Below, piece after piece: positions 34,624 through 44,284 of a DNA stretch of 64,000 nt (position 1 is the stretch's first letter; every line of letters begins with the position of its first letter). This DNA is from Pseudomonas yangonensis (GTDB lineage Bacteria; Pseudomonadota; Gammaproteobacteria; Pseudomonadales; Pseudomonadaceae). Under the pieces are notes generated by a model, which saw only the letters and a program-made list of their open reading frames with translations, did not search any database and was not told the DNA's origin. Location: NCBI RefSeq assembly GCF_009932725.1, contig NZ_BLJU01000015.1, forward strand, positions 1-64,000. Direction: 5' to 3'. Both the position numbers and the translations under genes were made by a program.

Positions 34624-35160
34624 TGTTGTAGGAGCGGCTTTAGCCGCGATGCTCCCAACAATGCTTCGCGGCTGAAGCGGAATGCCGCCCAGCCGTTCCT
34701 AAAAATTCCGTTGCTGGCGGCAATTGCGTAGCCCGGATGAAATCGGGGAGCAGGCGTCGCAAAAGCCCCGGATTGCATCCGGGCTACGGTATTGATTGCG
34801 GGTCGTGGGAGCGGCTTCAGCCGCGATTGTCACCGGGCCGGAAATCGCTTCGCGGCTGAAGCGGGATGCCGCCCAGCCGTTCCTACAGATTCCGTTGCTG
34901 GCCGCAATCGCGTAGCCCGGATGAAATCCGGGGACCAGGCGCCGCAAAAGCCCCGGATTGCATCCGGGCTACGGTATTGATTGCGGGTCGTGGGAGCGGC
35001 TTCAGCCGCGATTGTTACCGGGCCGGAAATCGCTTCGCAGCTAGAGCGGAATGCCGCCCAGCCGTTCCTACAGATAACGCCGCTGGCCGCAATCACGTAG
35101 CCCGGATGAAATCCGAGGGCCAGGCACCGCAAAAGCCCCGGATTGCATCCGGGCTACGAA
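34624..35160. repeat. 184-bp tandem repeat of REP palindromes, three copies
   Basis: Each unit combines a GGGAGCGGCTTCAGCCGCG palindrome set with a GTAGCCCGGATG...CATCCGGGCTAC inverted pair and the link GGTATTGATTGCGGGTCG. The link occurs at 34,789 and 34,973, giving the period of 184 bp. The third copy has diverged slightly. The stretch 34,609-35,160 holds no gene; these are Pseudomonas REP/BIME-type elements amplified in tandem. Confidence 0.8.
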
Positions 35161-35224
35161 TCCAGATTTCTGGAATTACGCACAAGCAGAATCTAAAAAT
35201 CTGGACAAAATCCAGAAATCTGGA
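35161..35224. promoter_or_regulatory. Paired upstream activator sites for the sigma-54 promoter
   Basis: TCCAGATTTCTGGA (35,161-35,174) and TCCAGAAATCTGGA (35,211-35,224) are near-identical 14-bp palindromes with arms TCCAGA/TCTGGA; an extra TCTGGA half-site lies at 35,200. Their centres are 50 bp apart, close to five helical turns, and 110-165 bp before the -24/-12 promoter. This is the standard arrangement of enhancer sites for a sigma-54 activator. Confidence 0.65.
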
Positions 35225-35327
35225 CAGCTGCTTATATCCGGTATGACTGCCCTGCGTTCGGCAAAAACGCCTGTAAACCCCTGGCCACAAGGCTTCCCAC
35301 CCCATCGACCAAAGTCTCACCCCAGCC

Positions 35328-35342
35328 TGGCACGACTCTGGC
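35328..35342 (+). promoter_or_regulatory. Sigma-54 (-24/-12) promoter
   Basis: TGGCACGACTCTGGC has GG and GC separated by exactly ten bases, matching TGGCACG-N4-TTGC except one base of the -12 element. It lies 87 bp before the GntP-type permease start and directly downstream of the paired palindromes. Confidence 0.7.
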
Positions 35343-35429
35343 TCTATATCCGGCAAAGGCGCTGTCGTATCCGCGCCTTCCCGATAAAACGGCTTCGAGC
35401 CGCTAGAACAACAACAAAAGGAACCACCC

Positions 35430-36815
35430 ATGGGTACCCTCGGTATTCTGATTTCCCTCGCCTTGTTGATGTACCTCGCGTACCGCGGCATCAACGTCCT
35501 GATTCTCGCTCCGCTGCTGGCCCTGCTGGCGCTGCTGTTCGCCGGCGACGTCGGCCTGCTGCTGCCCACCTACACCCAGGTGTTCATGAAGGCCATGGGC
35601 GGCTACGTGATCCAGTTCTTCCCGCTGTTCCTGCTCGGCGCCCTGTTCGGCAAGCTGATGGACGATTCTGGATCGGCGCGCGCCATCGCCCATGGCATCG
35701 TTGCCAAGGTCGGCAGCGAGCGCGCCATCCTGGCCATCGTGCTGGCGTGCGGCATCCTCACCTACGGCGGCGTATCGCTGTTCGTGGTGGCCTTCGCCGT
35801 GTACCCGATCGGCGCCGCGCTGTTTCGCGAAGCGGGCATTCCCAAGCGCCTGATCCCCGGTGCCATTGCCCTCGGCTCGTTCACCTTTACCATGACCGCC
35901 CTGCCCGGCACGCCCGCGATTCAGAACGCCATTCCCAACCCCTTCTTCGGCACCGATGCCTTCGCCGCGCCGGGCCTGGGGGTGATCGCCGGGCTGATCA
36001 TGTTCGGCCTCGGCACCTGGTGGCTCACCGCGCAGTCGCGCAAGCTGATGGCTGCCGGCGAAGGCTACGGTGAGCATCGCGATGATCCGGTCAGCGAAGA
36101 GCGCCGCGACATTCCCGGCTTCTGGCTGGCGCTGCTGCCGATCTTCGTGGTGATCGCGCTGAACTTCCTGATGGCCAAGCAGATCCTGCCGGCCGTGGAC
36201 ACCAGCTACCTGGCCAGGCCGGAATATGGCGGTCTGCAGGACGCCAAGTCGCTGATCGGCATCTGGTCGATCATCGTCGCCCTCAGCGCTGCCATCGTGC
36301 TGCTGATCGCCCTGCACTGGAAACGCTGGATGGACCTGAAGAAGAGCGTCAACGACGGCGCCTTCGGCTCCATGCTGCCGATCCTCAATACCGCCGCCGA
36401 GGTGGGTTACGGCACGGTGATCGCCTCCCTGGCCGGCTTCGTGGTCATCCGCGACCTGGTGCTGGGTGTTTCCAGCAACCCGCTGATTTCCGAAGCGGTG
36501 GCGGTGAACATCCTCGCCGGTATCACCGGTTCGGCCTCGGGGGGCATGTCCATCGCGCTGAAGACCCTCGGCGAGCAGTACCTGACCATGGCCACCGCCG
36601 CCGGCATCAGCCCCGAGCTGCTGCACCGCGTCGCCGCCATGGCCTCGGGCTGCATGGACACCCTGCCGCACAACGGCGCGGTGATCTCGCTGCTGGCGAT
36701 CTGCAAGCTCACCCACCGCGAGTCGTACAAGTTCATCTTCGTCAACACCGTGGCCTTCCCGCTGGTGGCGCTGGCTGTCGTCATCACCCTGGGCACGCTG
36801 TTTGGAAGCTTCTGA
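35430..36815 (+). CDS. GntP-family permease
   Basis: AAAGGA precedes the ATG. The 461-residue protein has about 12-13 membrane helices with GntP-type segments: [70 protein letters not shown] and [18 protein letters not shown]. It is a proton-coupled importer of an organic acid. The CoA-transferase just downstream suggests a short-chain acid such as a hydroxy or keto acid as substrate (inferred). It is the first gene after the sigma-54 promoter. Confidence 0.88.
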   Translation: MGTLGILISLALLMYLAYRGINVLILAPLLALLALLFAGDVGLLLPTYTQVFMKAMGGYVIQFFPLFLLGALFGKLMDDSGSARAIAHGIVAKVGSERAILAIVLACGILTYGGVSLFVVAFAVYPIGAALFREAGIPKRLIPGAIALGSFTFTMTALPGTPAIQNAIPNPFFGTDAFAAPGLGVIAGLIMFGLGTWWLTAQSRKLMAAGEGYGEHRDDPVSEERRDIPGFWLALLPIFVVIALNFLMAKQILPAVDTSYLARPEYGGLQDAKSLIGIWSIIVALSAAIVLLIALHWKRWMDLKKSVNDGAFGSMLPILNTAAEVGYGTVIASLAGFVVIRDLVLGVSSNPLISEAVAVNILAGITGSASGGMSIALKTLGEQYLTMATAAGISPELLHRVAAMASGCMDTLPHNGAVISLLAICKLTHRESYKFIFVNTVAFPLVALAVVITLGTLFGSF

Positions 36816-36821
36816 TGACCG

Positions 36822-36887
36822 CTGTAGGAGCGGATTTATCCGCGAAATTCGCGGCTGAAGCGGAGCGCCGCCCGGCCGCTCCTACAG
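36822..36887. repeat. REP-like inverted repeat between permease and CoA-transferase
   Basis: CTGTAGGAGCGG (36,822-36,833) and CCGCTCCTACAG (36,876-36,887) are perfect 12-bp arms with an internal CGCGAAATTCGCG hairpin. It lies inside the presumed operon and could attenuate or stabilise the transcript. Confidence 0.75.
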
Positions 36888-36913
36888 TCCTCTGCAATTC
36901 ACGAGTACCCGCA

Positions 36914-38473
36914 ATGAGCAAGATCATGACCGCCGCCGAAGCCGTGGCGCGTATCCCGGACAACGCCAACCTGGCCACCGGCGGCTTCGTCGGCATCGGT
37001 TTCGCCGAGCAGATCGCCATCGCCCTGGAGCAGCGTTTCGTGGCCGAGCAGGCGCCGCGCGACCTGACCCTGGTGTATGCCGCCGGCCAGGGCGACGGCA
37101 AGGGTCGTGGCCTCAACCACCTGGCCCATGAAGGCCTGGTGCGCCGGGTGATCGGCGGTCACTGGGGGCTGGTTCCGGGGCTGCAGAAGCTGGCGGTGGA
37201 CAACCGCATCGAGGCCTACAACCTGCCGCAGGGGGTGATCTCCCAGCTGTTTCGCGACATCGCCGCCGGCAAGCCGGGGCAGCTGTCGCGTGTCGGCCTG
37301 GGCACCTACGTCGACCCGCGCCATGGCGGCGGTAAGCTCAATGCGCGCACCACCGCCGATCTGGTGCGGCTGATGCCCATCGACGGCGAGGATTACCTGT
37401 TCTACCCGACCTTCCCCATCGACGTGGCGGTGGTGCGCGCCACCAGCAGCGATCCCGACGGCAACCTCAGTTTCGAGCGCGAGGCGCTGACCATCGAGAG
37501 CCTGGCCATCGCCATGGCCGCGCGCAATTCCGGCGGCCTGGTGATCGCCCAGGTCGAGCGCATCGTCGAGCGCGGCTCGCTGAATGCGCGCCAGGTGAAG
37601 ATCCCCGGCATCCTCGTGGACTGCGTGGTGCAGGCTGAACCGGCCAACCACCAGCAGACCTTCGCCACCGCCTACAACCCGGCCTTCGCCGCCGAGACCC
37701 GGGTGCCGGTGGACAGCCTGACGCCGATGCCGCTGGACGTGCGCAAGCTGATCGCCCGCCGCGCCGCGCTGGAGCTGAAAGCAGGCGCGGTGGTCAACCT
37801 CGGCATCGGCATGCCCGAAGGCGTGGCCGCAGTGGCCGCCGAAGAAGGCGTGATCGAGCGCCTGACCCTGACCGCAGAGCCCGGCGTGATCGGCGGCGTG
37901 CCGGCCTCGGGGCTGGATTTCGGCGCGGCGAGCAACCACAGCGCCTTGCTCGATCAGCCCTACCAGTTCGACTTCTACGACGGCGGCGGCCTGGACATCG
38001 CCTTTCTCGGCCTGGCCCAGGCCGATGCGGCGGGCAACCTCAACGTGTCGAAATTCGGTTCGCGCCTGGCCGGCGCCGGCGGTTTCATCAATATCAGTCA
38101 GAACGCCAAGCAGGTGGTGTTCGTTGGCACTTTCAGCGCCGGCGCGCAGGACATCCGCATCGAAGGTGGCCAGCTGCGCATCGTCCGGGACGGCGAGCTG
38201 CGCAAGTTCGTCGCCGAGGTGGAGCACCGCACCTTCGCCGGTCGCCTGGCCGCCGAACGCGGCCAGCCGGTGCTCTACGTCACCGAGCGCTGCGTGCTGC
38301 GCCTGACCGCCGAAGGGCTGGAGCTGATCGAAGTGGCGCCGGGCGTGGATATCGAGCGCGACATTCTCGCGCGCATGGACTTCGCCCCCATCGTGCGCCA
38401 GCCGAAACTGATGGACGCACGGCTGTTGCGCCCCGAACCGATAGGCCTGGCGCAATGCCTGGCAAGCCTTTGA
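36914..38473 (+). CDS. Acyl CoA:acetate/3-ketoacid-type CoA-transferase (fused subunits)
   Basis: I start at ATG 36,914 ([14 protein letters not shown]); the frame is open back to 36,815 through the REP. At 519 residues it has both CoA-transferase halves in one chain, as in YdiF and propionate CoA-transferase. The alpha half has [12 protein letters not shown] and [16 protein letters not shown]; the beta half has [16 protein letters not shown] and [19 protein letters not shown], where the Glu of TAEPG is the expected CoA-thioester nucleophile. It moves CoA between short-chain acids, activating the substrate of the preceding permease. An intrinsic terminator follows. Confidence 0.88.
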   Translation: MSKIMTAAEAVARIPDNANLATGGFVGIGFAEQIAIALEQRFVAEQAPRDLTLVYAAGQGDGKGRGLNHLAHEGLVRRVIGGHWGLVPGLQKLAVDNRIEAYNLPQGVISQLFRDIAAGKPGQLSRVGLGTYVDPRHGGGKLNARTTADLVRLMPIDGEDYLFYPTFPIDVAVVRATSSDPDGNLSFEREALTIESLAIAMAARNSGGLVIAQVERIVERGSLNARQVKIPGILVDCVVQAEPANHQQTFATAYNPAFAAETRVPVDSLTPMPLDVRKLIARRAALELKAGAVVNLGIGMPEGVAAVAAEEGVIERLTLTAEPGVIGGVPASGLDFGAASNHSALLDQPYQFDFYDGGGLDIAFLGLAQADAAGNLNVSKFGSRLAGAGGFINISQNAKQVVFVGTFSAGAQDIRIEGGQLRIVRDGELRKFVAEVEHRTFAGRLAAERGQPVLYVTERCVLRLTAEGLELIEVAPGVDIERDILARMDFAPIVRQPKLMDARLLRPEPIGLAQCLASL

Positions 38474-38484
38474 GCGTGAACTCG

Positions 38485-38509
38485 CGGGCCTGAACGGGCC
38501 CGTTTTTTT
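38485..38509 (+). terminator. Intrinsic terminator
   Basis: CGGGCC (38,485-38,490) pairs with GGCCCG (38,497-38,502), followed by seven T. It ends the permease/CoA-transferase operon. Confidence 0.85.
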
Positions 38510-38614
38510 ACCCGGCAGGATGCGCCCCGCTTGCGCCATGCGCGGGCAAACAACCTGAACCATCCCCCGCCCCCTCCGTCGTAACTGCAAGACGACGAGC
38601 CAGGGAGACGGAGC

Positions 38615-40930
38615 ATGAAACCCCGATTCAAACCCTATCGTGGACCTTCCGGCGGCTGGGGTTCGGCCAATGCCGTGGGCACCATCCTGCTGCGCGAACG
38701 GGCGCCGCTGACCGGCGCCATGGCGCTGCTCAAGCAGAACCGCCCGATCAACGGCTTCGCCTGCGTCAGTTGCGCCTGGGCCAAGCCGCACCCGTCCAAA
38801 CCGTTGGCCTTTTGCGAGAACGGCGCCAAGGCCACGGCCTGGGAAACCACCAGCCTGCGCTGCACGCCCGAATTCTTCGCCGCCCACAGCCTGAGCGAGC
38901 TGCGCAACTGGAGCGACTATCAGCTGGAGCAGCAGGGCCGGCTCACCGAACCGATGCGCTGGGATGCAGCCACTGATCGCTACCTGCCAGTCAGCTGGGA
39001 CGAGGCCATCGCCGAGATCGGCGCCGAACTCAAGGCGTTGGAAAACCCCGACCAGGCCGTGTTCTACGCCTCAGGCCGCGCCTCGCTGGAGGCCTCCTAC
39101 CTGTGGCAGCTGCTGGCCCGCGCCTACGGCACCAACAACCTGCCGGACAGCTCCAACATGTGTCACGAGAGCACATCGGTGGCCTTGCCGGAAAGCATCG
39201 GCGTGCCGGTCGGCACCGTCACTCTGGAGGATTTCGGCAAGACCGACGGCCTGCTGATCTTCGGCCACAACACCAGCAGCAACAGCCCGCGCATGCTGCA
39301 TGACCTGGACGCTGCCCGCCAGCGCGGCGCCCCCATTCTCACCTTCAATCCGCTGCGCGAACGCGGCCTGGAGCGTTTCACCAATCCGCAGTCGCCAAAG
39401 CAGATGCTCACGGGTGAGTCGGAAGTGGTCAGCACCCACTATCACCAGCTCACCATCGGCGGCGATGCCGCGGCCATTGCCGGCATCTGCAAGGCGCTGC
39501 TGACCATGGACGACGCGGCGCGCGAGAACGGCCAGGATCGTGTGCTGGACATCGCCTTCATCGAGCAGCACACCCAGGGCTTCGAGAGCTTCGAGCAGAC
39601 CATTCGCGGCTACGCCTGGGAGATGCTGGAGCGCCGCAGCGGCCTGACCCGTGGCGCGATGGAGGGCGCCGCCAGGGTCTATGCCGGTTGCCAGCGGGTC
39701 ATCGCCATCTACGGCATGGGGCTGACCCAGCATCGTCATGGAGTGACCAGCATCCAGATGCTGGTCAACCTGCTGCTGATGCGCGGCAATCTGGGCAAGG
39801 AAGGCGCGGGCATCTGCCCGGTGCGCGGCCATTCCAACGTGCAGGGCCAGCGCACCGTGGGCATCACCGAGAAGGTCGCCCAGGTGCCGGTCGACCGCCT
39901 GTACCAGCAGTTCGGCTTCAACGTGCCGGAGCGTGACGGCGCCACCACGGTGGACGCCTGTGAGGGCGTGCTCAACGGCACGATCCAGGCATTCCTCTCC
40001 CTGGGCGGCAACTTCGTTCGTGCCACCCCGGACAGCCAGCGCATGGAGCCGGCCTGGAGCAAACTGCGCCTGACCGTGCAGATCGTCACCAAGCTCAACC
40101 GCAGCGCCCTGGTGCACGGCGAGAAAGCCTACATCCTGCCCTGTCTGGGGCGTACCGAGATTGATATTCAGGCCGGCGGCCCGCAGTACCACACCACCGA
40201 GGACAGCACCGCCTGCATCCGTGCCTGGCAGGGCGTGGTCAAGCCGGCCGGCGAGCAGCTGCGTTCGGAACCGGCGATCATCGCCGCCCTGGCCAAGGCC
40301 ACGCTGCCGGCCAACCCGCGCATGGACTGGGATGCCTGGGTGGCCGACTACGGGCTGATCCGCGAGGCCATCGCCACCAGCTATCCGGAGATCTTCCACG
40401 ACTTCAACACGCGCATGCTCGAACCGGGCGGCTTCCATCGTCCCCTGCCGGCTACCTGGCGCGAATGGAACACCGAAAGCGGCAAGGCCAACTTCACCCG
40501 GCCGTACACCCTGGAGCTCAACGACGACGTCGAACAGAACCCGGAGCGCCGTGACGTGCTCAACCTGATGACGATCCGCAGCAACGATCAGTTCAACACC
40601 ACGGTGTATGGCTACGATGACCGTTTCCGCGGCGTGCACGGCACCCGCTCGGTACTGTTCATGCACCGCAACGACATGGCCCGCCTGGGGCTGAACGAAG
40701 GCGATCAGGTGCAGGCAAGCACCGCCGTGGACGATGGCGTACAGCGCTCGGTCGGACCGCTGCGCGTCACCCCGCACGACATTCCCGAAGGCTGCTGCGC
40801 GGCCTATTACCCCGAGTGCAACGTGCTGGTGCCGCTCTGGCACCATGAGAAGAAGGCCAAGGTGCCGGCGGCCAAGTCCATCCCGATCACCTTGCGGCCC
40901 TTCATCGCCACGGCACGCGCATTGGAATGA
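38615..40930 (+). CDS. FdhF/YdeP-family molybdopterin oxidoreductase
   Basis: GGAG precedes the ATG. The 771-residue protein is a molybdopterin oxidoreductase of the YdeP type: N-terminal NGFACVSCAWAKP and FCENGAKATAWE replace the usual four-cysteine Fe-S motif, followed by DQAVFYASGRASLEASYLWQLLARAYGTNNL, SSNMCHESTSVALPESIG (possible Mo region), GHNTSSNSPR and MRGNLGKEGAGICPVRGHSNVQG. The C-terminal molydopterin-dinucleotide domain has NDQFNTTVYGYDDRFRG. No Tat signal is present, so it is cytoplasmic. Substrate unknown; E. coli YdeP is linked to acid resistance. Confidence 0.85.
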   Translation: MKPRFKPYRGPSGGWGSANAVGTILLRERAPLTGAMALLKQNRPINGFACVSCAWAKPHPSKPLAFCENGAKATAWETTSLRCTPEFFAAHSLSELRNWSDYQLEQQGRLTEPMRWDAATDRYLPVSWDEAIAEIGAELKALENPDQAVFYASGRASLEASYLWQLLARAYGTNNLPDSSNMCHESTSVALPESIGVPVGTVTLEDFGKTDGLLIFGHNTSSNSPRMLHDLDAARQRGAPILTFNPLRERGLERFTNPQSPKQMLTGESEVVSTHYHQLTIGGDAAAIAGICKALLTMDDAARENGQDRVLDIAFIEQHTQGFESFEQTIRGYAWEMLERRSGLTRGAMEGAARVYAGCQRVIAIYGMGLTQHRHGVTSIQMLVNLLLMRGNLGKEGAGICPVRGHSNVQGQRTVGITEKVAQVPVDRLYQQFGFNVPERDGATTVDACEGVLNGTIQAFLSLGGNFVRATPDSQRMEPAWSKLRLTVQIVTKLNRSALVHGEKAYILPCLGRTEIDIQAGGPQYHTTEDSTACIRAWQGVVKPAGEQLRSEPAIIAALAKATLPANPRMDWDAWVADYGLIREAIATSYPEIFHDFNTRMLEPGGFHRPLPATWREWNTESGKANFTRPYTLELNDDVEQNPERRDVLNLMTIRSNDQFNTTVYGYDDRFRGVHGTRSVLFMHRNDMARLGLNEGDQVQASTAVDDGVQRSVGPLRVTPHDIPEGCCAAYYPECNVLVPLWHHEKKAKVPAAKSIPITLRPFIATARALE

Positions 40931-41003
40931 GACAAGACGGGACCCGAGTCCTCTGACCGGTCTATAGTTGCTGCCTGTTTATTCATTCGCCAGAGGAACA
41001 ACC

Positions 41004-41561
41004 ATGAGCAAGACCTACAACGTCGCCGTACTGGTCGGCAGCCTGCGCAAGGCCTCTATCAACCGCAAGCTGGCGTTGGCGCTGGCCGACCTGGCGCCCG
41101 CTTCGCTGAACTTGGAGATCCTCGAGATCGGCGACCTGCCGCTGTACAACGAAGACGCCGATGGCGATAGCGCTCCGGCGTCCTACGCGCCCTTTCGCAG
41201 CAAGCTCAAGGCCGCCGATGCCGTGCTGTTCATCACCCCGGAATACAACCGCTCGATCCCCGGCGCGATGAAGAACGCCATCGACGTCGGCTCGCGCCCG
41301 TACGGCCAGAGCGGCTTCAGCGGCAAGCCGGGAGCAGTGCTCAGCGCCTCGCCAGGTGCCATCGGCGGCTTCGGCGCCAACCATCACCTGCGCCAGTGCC
41401 TGGTGTTCCTCGATGTGTATGTGCTGCAGCAGCCGGAGGCCTACCTCGGCGGTGCCGGCAACTTCTTCGACGAGAACGGCGTGCTCAGCGACGGCATCAA
41501 GCCGTTCCTGCAGAAGTTCATCGACGCTTACGCCGACTGGGTGGCCAAGCACGCTGGCTGA
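41004..41561 (+). CDS. NADPH-dependent FMN reductase
   Basis: AGAGGAAC precedes the ATG at 41,004; the frame is open from 40,968. The 185-residue flavodoxin-like protein shows VLVGSLRKASINRKLA (FMN phosphate loop), ITPEYNRSIPGAMKNAIDVGSRP and SASPGAIGGFGANHHLRQCL, as in ChrR/YieF-type quinone and chromate reductases. It reduces quinones or other electrophiles with NAD(P)H and probably limits oxidative stress. Confidence 0.9.
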   Translation: MSKTYNVAVLVGSLRKASINRKLALALADLAPASLNLEILEIGDLPLYNEDADGDSAPASYAPFRSKLKAADAVLFITPEYNRSIPGAMKNAIDVGSRPYGQSGFSGKPGAVLSASPGAIGGFGANHHLRQCLVFLDVYVLQQPEAYLGGAGNFFDENGVLSDGIKPFLQKFIDAYADWVAKHAG

Positions 41562-41569
41562 AGCCGCAG

Positions 41570-41599
41570 AAAAAACGCCCCGTCGGTAGACCGGGGCGT
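41570..41599 (-). terminator. Terminator for the minus-strand operon
   Basis: ACGCCCCG (41,575-41,582) pairs with CGGGGCGT (41,592-41,599). Read on the minus strand, the hairpin is followed by six T (AAAAAA on the plus strand), so it terminates the amidotransferase operon; it can also act as a hairpin for the FMN reductase transcript. Confidence 0.75.
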
Positions 41600-41623
41600 G
41601 CGACAGACTCGCAAAAAGGGTGT

Positions 41624-42328
41624 TCAGGTCATATGGGCGTGGGCACCCGAGAGGTAATCGAGCAGACGGAACAGGGTGGCGTTGGCTGATGCCGCATGTG
41701 GCGCGCCGTCACGAATGCTCGCGCGATCCTGCATCTCGCCCCTTAGAGCGAGATCGGCCGAGGCCTGCTGCAGGCGCTCATCGAGACTCTCGGCATCGCT
41801 TTCCAGCTGGCAGAGCAAACCGATGGCGCGTTCCTGCCAGACGAAGCCCTGCAAGGCCGCAGCCGTAGAGCCGTACAAGGCGATCGCGCCCTGCGGCAGG
41901 CTGCAGCTTTCACGCTGCCAGTGCAGCGCCAGCAGACGCTGCGGCAGCATGCGGCCAAGCGGCGACTGGCGTGATTGCGGGTCCTTTTCCAGTTGCCACC
42001 AGCCGATTCGCGCAGCCTGCGGGCCACTCGCGATACGTGCGCCCAGGGCTTCGGCCAGAAGCAAGGCGCCGAGCCCGCTGCCGAACACCCGCTTGCGCGC
42101 CATCAGAGACTGGTGGATCAGGCACTTCTCTGCGCCCATCCAGCCGTGCTGGCGTTCGTCATGTACGCTCAGCGAGCCGTCGAGCAACAGCAGCAGCTCG
42201 AAATCCTCCAGGCTCGGCAAGGGCTCACCGGCGAACAACCGGTGCCAGCTGACCTGGTGCTCGCCAAGCCACTGTCGCATTGCCGCAGGGCCTACATCCG
42301 CGCCGTGCTGAATCACCGCAATGCGCAT
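41624..42328 (-). CDS. Class I glutamine amidotransferase-like protein without the catalytic Cys
   Basis: I start at ATG 42,328 (MRIAVIQHGADVG), which has GAGGAGG upstream and overlaps the end of the previous gene. The fold is that of a class I glutamine amidotransferase (DFELLLLLDGSLSV, then GSGLGALLLAEALGARI at 83-99). Active enzymes read G-x-Cys-L-G-x-Q here; this protein has Gly85 in place of the nucleophilic Cys and Leu89 in place of Gln. It cannot hydrolyse glutamine in the usual way, and may serve as a binding or regulatory subunit. It is the last gene of a three-gene operon. Confidence 0.78.
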   Translation of the reverse strand: MRIAVIQHGADVGPAAMRQWLGEHQVSWHRLFAGEPLPSLEDFELLLLLDGSLSVHDERQHGWMGAEKCLIHQSLMARKRVFGSGLGALLLAEALGARIASGPQAARIGWWQLEKDPQSRQSPLGRMLPQRLLALHWQRESCSLPQGAIALYGSTAAALQGFVWQERAIGLLCQLESDAESLDERLQQASADLALRGEMQDRASIRDGAPHAASANATLFRLLDYLSGAHAHMT

Positions 42329-43470
42329 CAGGCCACCTCCTCGCAGAGTTGCTCGACCCGCTGCAATGCTCGGCCCAGGCGACGCAGCATCTCCTCGACG
42401 TTGCCATGGCTCACCGTCAGGGCCGGCGACAGGCACAGGCAGTCATTACGTGCGACGCCAAGCAACAACCCCTGCTCACGCGCGGCACGCTGCACCACAG
42501 GCGCCGACAGCCCGATCAGGGGCAAGCCAAGCAACAGGCCGTGGCCGCGCAGCGAGCCATGGCCATGCCGTCGCGACAATCGCGCCAGGCCCTCGCGCAC
42601 ATGCTCGCTGACGTCGCGCACCTGGCTGAAGAAACTGCCTTCGAGCACGGCGCCAAGCACCGCAACACCGGCAACCGTCAGCAACGCCTCGGCCGGGCAG
42701 GCGGGCAGCAAGGCCGCAGACGCCTCGGCGATCCGCCCACGCGCCAGCACGGCGGCCAGGGGCAGGCCGCCGCCGAGCGCGCCGCCAAGGGTCAACAGGT
42801 CGGCGCGCACGCCGTACAGCTCCTCGGCCAGCAGCGCGCCACAACGTCCCATACCGCTGCCAGTCTCATCGAGGATCAATACGGCGCCCTGCTCGCGGCA
42901 GAGCCGCTGCGCACCTTGCAGGTATTCCAGAGTTGCCGGTACCACGCCGGCAGCTCGTTGCACCGGCTCGAGCAATACGGCGGCGCAACGCAGATCGACC
43001 ACGGCGGCCAGGGCCTCGAGATCGTTGAACGGCACCCGCACTACCCGCTTCGCCACCGGATGAAGCGGCAAGGCGAGGTGGCTGCCATCGAGCAACACCA
43101 GGGTGTCGGCCGCGGGCTTCTGTTCTGCCGCTGCCTGCAGCGCCAAGTGCACGGCCAGCGCGTTGGCCTGCGCGGGGTCGCTGCAGAACGCTGCCTGCTC
43201 GCTACCGGTGGCCTGGCATAGGCGTGAAGCCAGTTTGAGCTGTCCCCGGCTGCACTGCTCGCGCCCTGGGCTGATCAACTGCTCGGCCTGACGACGCAAG
43301 GCATCCAGCAGCAGGGTCGGGCTATGGCCCAGGCTGTTGCCTCCCTGTCCCTGATCGAAATCGAGATAGGCGCGGCCGTCGGCGTCCCACAGCCAGGAGC
43401 CCTGCCCGCGCACGAACAGAGGAGCGGCGTGCTCGCCCATCAGTTGCAGCCTTGCCATGCCATCACGCAT
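42328..43470 (-). CDS. Class III aminotransferase-like protein lacking the PLP lysine
   Basis: I start at ATG 43,470 (MRDGMARLQL), which overlaps the MOSC gene end. The fold is of ArgD/omega-aminotransferase type: GSWLWDADGRAYLDFDQG, GHSPTLLLDALRRQ, LLEPVQ and LILDETGSGMGR with Asp201 for the PLP ring nitrogen. The expected PLP-binding segment TLAKALGGG reads TLGGALGGG, so Gly230 replaces the Schiff-base lysine, and GAEAN reads DPAQAN. Transaminase activity by the normal mechanism is not expected. The frame is otherwise intact and conserved in length, so this is a functional pseudoenzyme rather than decay. Confidence 0.78.
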   Translation of the reverse strand: MRDGMARLQLMGEHAAPLFVRGQGSWLWDADGRAYLDFDQGQGGNSLGHSPTLLLDALRRQAEQLISPGREQCSRGQLKLASRLCQATGSEQAAFCSDPAQANALAVHLALQAAAEQKPAADTLVLLDGSHLALPLHPVAKRVVRVPFNDLEALAAVVDLRCAAVLLEPVQRAAGVVPATLEYLQGAQRLCREQGAVLILDETGSGMGRCGALLAEELYGVRADLLTLGGALGGGLPLAAVLARGRIAEASAALLPACPAEALLTVAGVAVLGAVLEGSFFSQVRDVSEHVREGLARLSRRHGHGSLRGHGLLLGLPLIGLSAPVVQRAAREQGLLLGVARNDCLCLSPALTVSHGNVEEMLRRLGRALQRVEQLCEEVA

Positions 43471-44182
43471 AACGACGCTCCGCCTCGGCGACCGCGCCCG
43501 CCAGAGGCAGGCCGAGCAGACGCGCCGACCAGTTTTCCAGACGGCCGCTGCGCAAACGTTGCGCGGCGATTTCACGCCAGCGTGCCGATAGCGCCGGGCA
43601 CAACTGCAACTGCTGCAGGCCGGCTCGCTCCATGGGCGAGTGATAGAAATGCTGCAGGGCCCGCGCCACGCTCAGGCTGGGATAGCGGCGCTGAACCAGC
43701 TCGAATGGCAGCTCGGCACTGACGAAACCCGGCTTGAGTACGCGATAGAACCAGCCGCAGCGACCACTGTCCTGAACCGCCTGGGCCAGTTCCGGGTGTA
43801 GCCCCTCACGGTTGAGGCGATAGCAGGGCGAGCGCGGCTGGCTGACCTGCAGCAGCACGTCGCCCCACCGAAACACATCGCCGATGCACACCTGTGCCTC
43901 GGTCAGCCCCTGGCTGGAGAGATTCTCGCCGAAGCTGGGCCGTGACCAGTCCAGCTGCGGGTAAAGCGCCTGCCAGTGCTCATAGTGTTCCGCCGGATAG
44001 TGGTGCAGGGCACGCTCGGGACCACCGTGGAAGCGCGCATCGCCCTGCTCGTCCTGGCCGAGGCCCTGCGGCCACAGCCACAGGCGGTGATCGACCCGCT
44101 GCTTGCGCCGCGCGACACTAAGCCCACCACCAATTTCTTCGGCTTTACCTATGAATACGCCTTGAATCTCGACCTGCTTCAC
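43463..44182 (-). CDS. MOSC-domain protein (YiiM-like)
   Basis: The start is a GTG at 44,182 with GGAG seven bases upstream; no ATG gives the full N-terminus. The MOSC domain has FHGGPERALHHYPAEHY, FGENLSSQGLTEAQVCIGDVF and the conserved cysteine in QPRSPCYRLN. YiiM-type MOSC proteins use molybdenum cofactor to reduce N-hydroxylated compounds. It is first in a minus-strand operon with the aminotransferase-like and amidotransferase-like genes and is divergent from a LysR regulator. Confidence 0.85.
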   Translation of the reverse strand: MKQVEIQGVFIGKAEEIGGGLSVARRKQRVDHRLWLWPQGLGQDEQGDARFHGGPERALHHYPAEHYEHWQALYPQLDWSRPSFGENLSSQGLTEAQVCIGDVFRWGDVLLQVSQPRSPCYRLNREGLHPELAQAVQDSGRCGWFYRVLKPGFVSAELPFELVQRRYPSLSVARALQHFYHSPMERAGLQQLQLCPALSARWREIAAQRLRSGRLENWSARLLGLPLAGAVAEAERRYA

Positions 44183-44284
44183 CGACCGCTCCGGCCTTAT
44201 CGGCTGTTGATGATGCCGCTAGACTAGGGAGCTTCGGGCTATTTTGACATTTCGTTTTCCCTGCTTGATTCATAACGGAAACTT

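Noticed and set aside
34624..35160. Repeat array considered as CRISPR
   Set aside because: The units are long REP palindromes in 184-bp tandem copies; there are no short repeats with unique spacers and no cas genes.
36899..38887. 662-codon minus-strand frame
   Set aside because: Antisense to the CoA-transferase gene; His/Gly/Gln-rich shadow composition and spans a terminator and the next gene's start.
39071..40846. 591-codon minus-strand frame
   Set aside because: Antisense shadow of the molybdopterin oxidoreductase gene.
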